From: Demequina sp. NBRC 110057
GTDB taxonomy: Bacteria; Actinomycetota; Actinomycetes; Actinomycetales; Demequinaceae
Reading direction: 5' to 3'
NCBI RefSeq assembly: GCF_002090175.1
Contig: NZ_BBRN01000004.1
Span: 670,559 to 734,558, forward strand
Length of the DNA: 64,000 nt
A program made the position numbers and the translations under genes. The notes under the pieces were generated by a model, which worked only from the letters and a program-made list of their open reading frames with translations, was not told the origin of the DNA and did no database searches. Shown here piece by piece: positions 59,056 to 64,000 of this stretch (positions within the stretch are counted from its first letter, which is position 1; each line of letters begins with the position of its first letter).

Positions 59056-60000
59056 TCAGTTGGCCTCCGGCGTGGTGCCGAACGGCGGGACCAGATCGCG
59101 CAACGCGTGACCCGCGTGCGCTCCCCTGTCGCCGATCTCGCGCCCGATGGGCGTGATCTGCCCGCGCTCGCCCCGCCACCCATTGGTGGGGAGGTTGAAC
59201 TTCTGCACCAGGCGCTCGGTGAACGGCGCGTCGGACATGCGCGCGAGGCGCACGATCTCGTCGCCACGCGACACCTCGAGCCTGCTACCTGGCGGCATCT
59301 CGATGGCCCGGGCGCCGTCGAGCACCACCTGGCCATCCGCCTCGGAGCTGCGCACCACCTCGACGGTGAAGATCGAGTCGGGGCCCACGACGAGCGGCCT
59401 GGCGAAGAGCGCGTGCGCGGCTAGAGGGACCATCAGCAAGGCGTCGACGTTGGGCCAGATCACCGGGCCCCCAGCGGAGAAGGCGTGGGCGGTGGAGCCG
59501 GTCGCCGTCGAGATGACCAGGCCGTCACAGCCGAAGGAGGACAGCGGGCGCGAGTCGACCGCCACCGCCACCTCAAGGGTGCGCAGCCTGTTCGCTCGCT
59601 CCAGCGTCGCCTCGTTGAGCGCCCAGCCGGACTCCACGGAACCGTCGGGGCGGGTCACGGTGGCGGCCAGGGTGCGCCGCTCCTCGATCGTGTAGTCGCC
59701 GCTCGCGAGCCGCTGCGCCGCGGCCACCACGTCGTCGCGCTCGAGTTCCGCGAGGAAGCCCACACGGCCCAGGTTGACGCCGAGCAGCGGGATTCCAGTG
59801 CCGTGAGTGAGGTGGGCCGCGTGAAGCATCGTCCCGTCGCCGCCGAGCACGATGGCCGCCTCGACAGTGTCGCGCGTCGCCGTTCCCAGCGACGTGCAGA
59901 CATCGATCCCCGCCTGCTCGAGCGCGTGCGCCACCTCGGCGCCGGCCTCCAGCGTCTGGGCACGATGCGGGTTCGACACGATGAGGATCGTGCGGCTCAT
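59056..60000 (-). CDS. nadK: NAD kinase
   Basis: 314-residue inorganic polyphosphate/ATP-NAD kinase. Hallmarks: the catalytic GGDGTM in IVLGGDGTMLHAAHL, VNLGRVGFLAE, and the NAD site TGSTAHAFSAGGPVIWPN. The C-terminal 30 residues are an extension after the kinase fold. It is coupled upstream to tlyA (ATGA overlap) and downstream to recN, a conserved actinobacterial order. Confidence 0.95.
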   Translation of the reverse strand: MSRTILIVSNPHRAQTLEAGAEVAHALEQAGIDVCTSLGTATRDTVEAAIVLGGDGTMLHAAHLTHGTGIPLLGVNLGRVGFLAELERDDVVAAAQRLASGDYTIEERRTLAATVTRPDGSVESGWALNEATLERANRLRTLEVAVAVDSRPLSSFGCDGLVISTATGSTAHAFSAGGPVIWPNVDALLMVPLAAHALFARPLVVGPDSIFTVEVVRSSEADGQVVLDGARAIEMPPGSRLEVSRGDEIVRLARMSDAPFTERLVQKFNLPTNGWRGERGQITPIGREIGDRGAHAGHALRDLVPPFGTTPEAN

Positions 60001-60827
60001 GCGGGGGTGACCTCCTCCTCGATGCGGCGGCGCAGCGCGTCGCCCTCAAGGAGCGGACGCCCGCGCCTGTCGTCGTCCTGCCCCCTAGCCTGCCATGCGC
60101 CGGAGCCCCACACGAAGAACTCCACATTCCCCTGCGGCCCGGGCAGCGGGCTGCGCGCCACCCGGTGGATCACCAGGCCCGATGCCTGCATCGAGGACGC
60201 GACACCCGTGACCGCGCGCGCGTGGTCGCGCGGGTCAAGCACCACGCCACGGCCGCTCAGCGCGCGCCTGCCGAGCTCGAACTGTGGCTTCACCATCAGC
60301 AGGAAGTCGGCATCGGGCGCGGCAAAGTCGGCGAGCGCCGGGATCACGAGCGGCAGAGAGATGAAGGACAGGTCCGAGACCACGAGGCTCACGCCCGCAC
60401 CGGCCGATGCTGCCGTCAGGTCGCGCACGTTGAGGCCCTCGACGCTCGTCACCCGGGGGTCACCAGCGATCGAGTCGACGAGCTGGCCGTGCCCCACGTC
60501 CACCGCGAGCACGTGCGCGGCGCCGTGCTCGAGGAGCACCTGCGTGAACCCGCCGGTCGAGGCGCCCGCGTCGAGGGCCTGGCGGCCCGCCACGCTCAGC
60601 CCCTCGGGCTCGCACACGTCGAGCGCTCCCGCGAGCTTGCGCGCGGCGCGCGACACGTACCGCGCATCGTCTCCCGTGACGGCCAGGACGGCCGCCTCGC
60701 CGACGTCCAGGGACGCCTTGACGGCGACGCGGCCGTCCACGGTCACGACGCCGGCGGCGATGAGCTCCTGCGCGTGGGAGCGCGAGCGAGCCAGGGCCCG
60801 CTCGGCGAGCGCCCGGTCCAGACGCAT
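59997..60827 (-). CDS. tlyA: TlyA family rRNA 2'-O-methyltransferase
   Basis: 276 residues: an N-terminal S4 RNA-binding domain (RLDRALAERALARSRSHAQE) and a FtsJ-like methyltransferase domain (ALDAGASTGGFTQVLLEHGA, VVSDLSFISL, MVKPQFELG). Mycobacterial TlyA methylates 16S C1409 and 23S C1920 and its loss gives capreomycin resistance; haemolysin is an old family name. It starts two bases after the small gene's frame ends, with their stop and start adjoining. Confidence 0.93.
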   Translation of the reverse strand: MRLDRALAERALARSRSHAQELIAAGVVTVDGRVAVKASLDVGEAAVLAVTGDDARYVSRAARKLAGALDVCEPEGLSVAGRQALDAGASTGGFTQVLLEHGAAHVLAVDVGHGQLVDSIAGDPRVTSVEGLNVRDLTAASAGAGVSLVVSDLSFISLPLVIPALADFAAPDADFLLMVKPQFELGRRALSGRGVVLDPRDHARAVTGVASSMQASGLVIHRVARSPLPGPQGNVEFFVWGSGAWQARGQDDDRRGRPLLEGDALRRRIEEEVTPA

Positions 60828-61004
60828 CTACTGGTCGTCGCGCAGGCGGTTCGACAGCGAGGTCTGGATCTTCTCGAAGAAGTCCGCCTGGGCGTCGAGG
60901 TCCTCGGGAAGTTCGGTCACCGCCTGCAGCGCGGCGCGCACCTCGGCCGGGTATTCGACCTCGCCGAGGGGCTCGCGGTGCTCGTTCATCTCTCCCATGG
61001 TCAT
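60828..61004 (-). CDS. Small conserved protein between tlyA and HAD gene
   Basis: 58 residues if started at the ATG at 61004, which overlaps the HAD gene stop (ATGA); two more in-frame ATGs follow at 60998 and 60989. Sequence features are an acidic YPAEVRAALQAVTELPEDLD region and a helical ADFFEKIQTSLSNRLRDDQ end. A protein of about this size stands at the same place in M. tuberculosis (Rv1693), so it is likely a real gene of unknown function. The stop directly abuts the tlyA ATG. Confidence 0.7.
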   Translation of the reverse strand: MTMGEMNEHREPLGEVEYPAEVRAALQAVTELPEDLDAQADFFEKIQTSLSNRLRDDQ

Positions 61005-62008
61005 GAGGCTACTGCTATCCCGGTGACTCCCTCAACGCTCACCTCGACGCCGGCATCGGCCGCCTCCCAGGCAGCGGCGCACGCGGCCCTCAGACGGTCG
61101 AGTTCGCCGTCACCGCTGACGCGCAGCGCTCCGTCGACGACCTCCGCGAACGCGTCGCGCACGCGCCAGCCGTCGCCTTCACGCTCGGGTGCAGGGTGGG
61201 GGTGCGCCAGGCATTCGAGGTCGCGGCCGATGTACGCGGGGCGCTGGTCGGCGGGCGCGAGGATCGCGTCGCGGCCGTCGTTCACGCCGGTGAGGACCAG
61301 CAGGCCGGGGAATCCCGCGGCGTTGCCGCCCTTGAGGTCGGTGTCCAAGCGGTCGCCGATCACCATAGGGCGCGCAGCCCTCGCCTGCTGGGCGGCGAGC
61401 CTGAACATCTCGGGCTCGGGCTTTCCCGCGCTCGGCGGCTGCACGCCGGTCGCTGTGACGACGACATTGACGAGCGCGCCGTTGCCTGGAGCGGTGCCCC
61501 GGTCGTTGGGGATGGTGAGGTCACGGTTGGACGCGAAGAAGCGAGCGCCGGCGGTAATGGCGTACGACGCCTCGGCCATCGCCTTCCACGACACGTCGGG
61601 ATGGAAGCCCTGGACGACGGCGTCGGGGGTCGGCTCGGCCGACTCGACGAGCGTCATGCCGACCTCGGTCAGTGCGGTGCGCAGCCCCTGGCCGCCCACG
61701 ACCAGGATGCGCGAGCCGCTCGGGAGCTCCTCGGCCACCATGCGGGCGACCGCCTGCGCCGCCGTCAGCACCTCGTGCGTCGCGGTCGGCATGCCGAGTT
61801 CGGTGAGGTGCTCCGCGACGGTTCCGGGCTCGCGGCTCGCGTTGTTCGTCACGAAGACGATGCGCATGCCGGCCTCACGCGCCGCCGCGAGGCCCGCGGG
61901 CGCCGTGGGGATGGCGTGGGGTCCGCGATACGCGACGCCGTCGAGGTCGACGAGCGCGGCGTCGTGCGCCGTGAACAGCGGCGCGTCGGAACCCAGCAGG
62001 CCACTCAC
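61001..62008 (-). CDS. HAD-IIA family sugar/glycerol phosphatase
   Basis: 335-residue NagD-like HAD phosphatase: nucleophile motif [12 protein letters not shown], motif [12 protein letters not shown], motif [15 protein letters not shown] and motif [21 protein letters not shown]. The C-terminal 80 residues lie beyond the HAD core. The mycobacterial homologue in this position (Rv1692) has been described as a glycerol-3-phosphate phosphatase, which is a reasonable guess here. The GTG start overlaps the TPR gene's stop by four bases. Confidence 0.88.
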   Translation of the reverse strand: MSGLLGSDAPLFTAHDAALVDLDGVAYRGPHAIPTAPAGLAAAREAGMRIVFVTNNASREPGTVAEHLTELGMPTATHEVLTAAQAVARMVAEELPSGSRILVVGGQGLRTALTEVGMTLVESAEPTPDAVVQGFHPDVSWKAMAEASYAITAGARFFASNRDLTIPNDRGTAPGNGALVNVVVTATGVQPPSAGKPEPEMFRLAAQQARAARPMVIGDRLDTDLKGGNAAGFPGLLVLTGVNDGRDAILAPADQRPAYIGRDLECLAHPHPAPEREGDGWRVRDAFAEVVDGALRVSGDGELDRLRAACAAAWEAADAGVEVSVEGVTGIAVAS

Positions 62009-63897
62009 GCGCGCTCCTCGTTCTTATCGTCCGACTCGTCCGTGACGGAGCCCTCGGGGGCCTCGCCGTCCTCGGACTCGGGGAGCTCTTCGTCGGACTC
62101 GTCGACGTCGTCACCCTCGAACTCGTCGTCCTCGTCAAGCTCGTCGAGATCGATCTCGGCGACGTCATAAAGCGTCACCTCATCGGCCCACGGGTCCTCC
62201 ACGGGAGCGGGCACCGGCAGCGTGGCCGCCAGCGCCTCGGCCTCATCGTCACGCCCGAGCGCACGTAGTGCCTCGACGCGCGCGGAGGCGATCCGCAGGG
62301 TCAGGTCGGCATCGGACGTCTCGAGCCTGCCGAGTGCCACGAGCGCCGCCTCGGCGTCACCCATGTCGACGCGCGCGCCAGCCACCACGATCTCGAGCTC
62401 GAACTTGGCCCCAGCGGACAGCTGTGCAGCCTCCGGCTCGCGCGAGAGCGCGATGGCGCGCTCCGGTCGTCCGAGGCCGCGCTCGCAGTCGGCCATCAGC
62501 GGCAGGTGCTCGTGCGAGCCGTTCAGGCGTCGCACAGTCCTCAGCTCGCGCAGCGCCTCGGCGTAGCGACCCGTGGCGTAGGCGGTCAGTGCCGCGGCCT
62601 CACGGACGATGTCCACGCGGCCGGCACGCTGCGCCGCGACCTGTGCGTGCTTGTAGGCGCGCTCGGGGTCGATGTCGAGCAAGAAGCCCGCCATGACGAG
62701 GTGGCGGCCCACATCCTCGGCGTTGTCCTTGCTGAGCGTGCGCAGTCGTGCGCGGACCTCGCGGTCGAGCTGACCGATCGAGATCTCCTCGGGAATCTCC
62801 GGGACCTCGATCGCGGGACGGTTGGTGCTGCGGTCGCCGCGGCGGGAGCCGTCCTCGCGCTCGCTGCGACGGTCGTCGCGGCGGACGGAATCACGGCGGA
62901 ATCCTCCGCGGTCGCCGCCGTCGCGGGAGTCACGGTCGTACCGGCGGTAGCCGCCGTCACGCGAGCCTCCGCCATCGCGGTTGTAGCCACCGGAGCGCTG
63001 CCCGTCACGGTCACCTCGGTAACCGCCGGAACGCTGACCATCACGATCGCCGCCGGAGCGACCACCCTGGTAACCACCAGAACGACGCTCACCACCATCA
63101 CGGTTGTAGCCACCTGCGCGCTGACCGTCACGGTCACCCCGGTAACCGCCGGAACGCTGACCATCACGGTCACCACCCGAGCGACCACCCTGGTAACCAC
63201 CAGAACGACGCTCACCACCATCACGGTTGTAACCGCCAGAGCGCTGTCCGTCACGGTCACCACTCGAGCGGCCACCCTGGTAACCACCAGAACGACGCTC
63301 ACCACCATCACGGGAGTCACGGTCGTACCGGCGGTAACCGCCATCACGCGAGTCTCCGCCGTTGCGGTTGTAACCGCCGGACCGCTGGCCATCACGATCG
63401 CCGCCGGAGCGACCACCCTGGTAACCACCAGAACGACGCTCACCACCGTCACGGTTGTAACCGCCAGAGCGCTGGCCATCACGATCGCCGCCGGAGCGAC
63501 CACCCTGGTAACCACCAGAACGACGCTCACCACCATCGCGAGAGTCACGGTCGTACCGCCGGTAGCCGCCGTCACGCGAGCCCCCGCCGTCGCGGTTGTA
63601 GCCACCCGAGCGCTGCCCGTCACGGTCACCCCGGTAACCACCCGAGCGCTGACCGTCACGGTCTCCACCCGAGCGACCACCCTGGTAACCACCCGAGCGC
63701 TGACCGTCACGGTCTCCACCCGAGCGACCACCCTGGTAACCACCAGAACGACGCTCACCACCATCACGGGAGTCACGGTCGTACCGACGGTAACCGCCCT
63801 GGGATCCACCCTCCCGGGAGTCGCGGCGCTCTCCGCCCCGCTGAGGACGGGAGTCCCGTCGGTCGTCGGACCGGTCGCGCTTGTCGTCGTCTGCCAT
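62005..63897 (-). CDS. TPR protein with a long Arg/Gly/Tyr/Asp repeat domain
   Basis: 630 residues in three parts. Residues 1 to about 355 are a low-complexity region of Gly, Arg, Asp, Ser, Tyr, Gln and Asn, with GGYQGGRS seven times and [13 protein letters not shown] four times. A TPR-like helical domain follows (about 360-570, with [20 protein letters not shown] and [15 protein letters not shown]). The tail is very acidic (about 585-630). The TPR part matches the gene in this position in mycobacteria (Rv1691); the repeat part resembles eukaryotic RG/RGG-type RNA-binding regions. The ATG has GGAG upstream. A role with RNA or ribosomes is inference. Confidence 0.85.
   Translation of the reverse strand: MADDDKRDRSDDRRDSRPQRGGERRDSREGGSQGGYRRYDRDSRDGGERRSGGYQGGRSGGDRDGQRSGGYQGGRSGGDRDGQRSGGYRGDRDGQRSGGYNRDGGGSRDGGYRRYDRDSRDGGERRSGGYQGGRSGGDRDGQRSGGYNRDGGERRSGGYQGGRSGGDRDGQRSGGYNRNGGDSRDGGYRRYDRDSRDGGERRSGGYQGGRSSGDRDGQRSGGYNRDGGERRSGGYQGGRSGGDRDGQRSGGYRGDRDGQRAGGYNRDGGERRSGGYQGGRSGGDRDGQRSGGYRGDRDGQRSGGYNRDGGGSRDGGYRRYDRDSRDGGDRGGFRRDSVRRDDRRSEREDGSRRGDRSTNRPAIEVPEIPEEISIGQLDREVRARLRTLSKDNAEDVGRHLVMAGFLLDIDPERAYKHAQVAAQRAGRVDIVREAAALTAYATGRYAEALRELRTVRRLNGSHEHLPLMADCERGLGRPERAIALSREPEAAQLSAGAKFELEIVVAGARVDMGDAEAALVALGRLETSDADLTLRIASARVEALRALGRDDEAEALAATLPVPAPVEDPWADEVTLYDVAEIDLDELDEDDEFEGDDVDESDEELPESEDGEAPEGSVTDESDDKNEERA
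62914..63799 (-). repeat. Tandem repeat DNA encoding the [21 protein letters not shown] array
   Basis: About 890 bases of nested in-frame repeats. A unit near 36-80 bases is repeated with small changes, and the [13 protein letters not shown] block recurs at about 62930, 63320, 63550 and 63780. Nearly identical units at DNA level suggest recent duplication, slippage or gene conversion; the copy number may vary and may be misassembled. Confidence 0.85.
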
Positions 63898-63957
63898 GAT
63901 GCTCCGTTCAGGTGGGGCAGTGGGCGCCCCGTCTCGATGCAATTGTGTGCACAAAAG

Positions 63958-63993
63958 ACGAAGAGCCGCCCCGTCGTCGGGGCGGCTCTTCGT
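63958..63993 (-). terminator. Terminator hairpin at right edge
   Basis: Perfect 16-bp stem ACGAAGAGCCGCCCCG with a four-base loop. On the minus strand it is followed by CTTTT, so it probably ends a gene lying beyond the right edge. A short TTGTG-N2-CACAA palindrome lies just left of it (63943-63954). Confidence 0.7.
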
Positions 63994-64000
63994 TGAAATA

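Noticed and set aside
62914..63799. Repeated DNA that could look like a CRISPR array
   Set aside because: Repeats are contiguous, in frame, unequal in length and lack unique spacers; no cas genes are present.
62506..63996. A Val/Thr-rich open frame of about 500 codons opposite the TPR protein
   Set aside because: It comes from reading the Gly/Arg/Asp repeat DNA backwards; the minus-strand frame has the TPR domain, a start with GGAG, and matching gene order.

Overview
The window is very GC-rich, densely coded DNA from an actinobacterium. The evidence is the Pup-ligation genes (pup, dop, pafA, ARC ATPase), the SufR-type SUF operon, a LexA-controlled imuA'-imuB-dnaE2 cassette, the divergent glgA/glgC pair, and a recN-nadK-tlyA-HAD-TPR run downstream of pyrG and steA that matches the gene order known from Mycobacterium. 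A Micrococcales-like member is my guess; the species cannot be named from sequence alone. All the genes look chromosomal and mostly housekeeping. I see no phage, insertion sequence, CRISPR array or rRNA.

Layout. 1-2266 (minus): FKBP-type lipoprotein, hisF and a truncated ABC exporter, all overlapping by a few bases. 2327-7893 (minus): trmI-arc-dop-pup-pafA. This is the pupylation locus without the prcBA proteasome genes, its ATPase lacks the proteasome-docking tail, and pafA has no ordinary start codon. 7915-16588: an M50 protease, a RecB-like nuclease, a HAD phosphatase facing a PAC2 protein, uppP, an aldo/keto reductase, an M20 peptidase and several small proteins. 16714-22764: a tRNA-Leu and the SOS mutagenesis operon with a perfect LexA box. 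22936-25998: a large lipid-anchored alpha-amylase. 26056-30933: an rRNA methyltransferase, an NfeD/SPFH pair, and an ABC ATPase, an Rrf2 regulator and a TSUP exporter in a row. 30946-34091: glgA, glgC and serB. 34160-37659: sixA, fabI, uraA and fabG. 37713-43832: SURF1, an ABC-F ATPase, the bioYMN biotin transporter and an amino-acid antiporter. 44007-50472 (minus): sufR-B-D-Rieske-C-S-U-DUF59. 50668-52877: ctaA and ilvA. 52884-63897 (minus): pyrG, a Nudix hydrolase, mctB-like, steA, recN, nadK, tlyA, a small gene, a HAD phosphatase and a TPR protein with a very long Arg/Gly/Tyr/Asp repeat domain.

Regulation. Many genes have a TANNNT -10 element 6-9 bases before the start codon and no Shine-Dalgarno sequence, which fits leaderless mRNAs. 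Inside operons the genes overlap by ATGA or GTGA, or by a single base. Strong hairpins close most convergent gene pairs.

The least expected signal is a dispersed 9-mer, GCATCGGCC, found at least 41 times on the two strands in nearly equal numbers. It favours codons that look rare here and occurs as inverted pairs inside three intergenic hairpins. These are traits of DNA-uptake-type genome signatures, but its function here is unknown.
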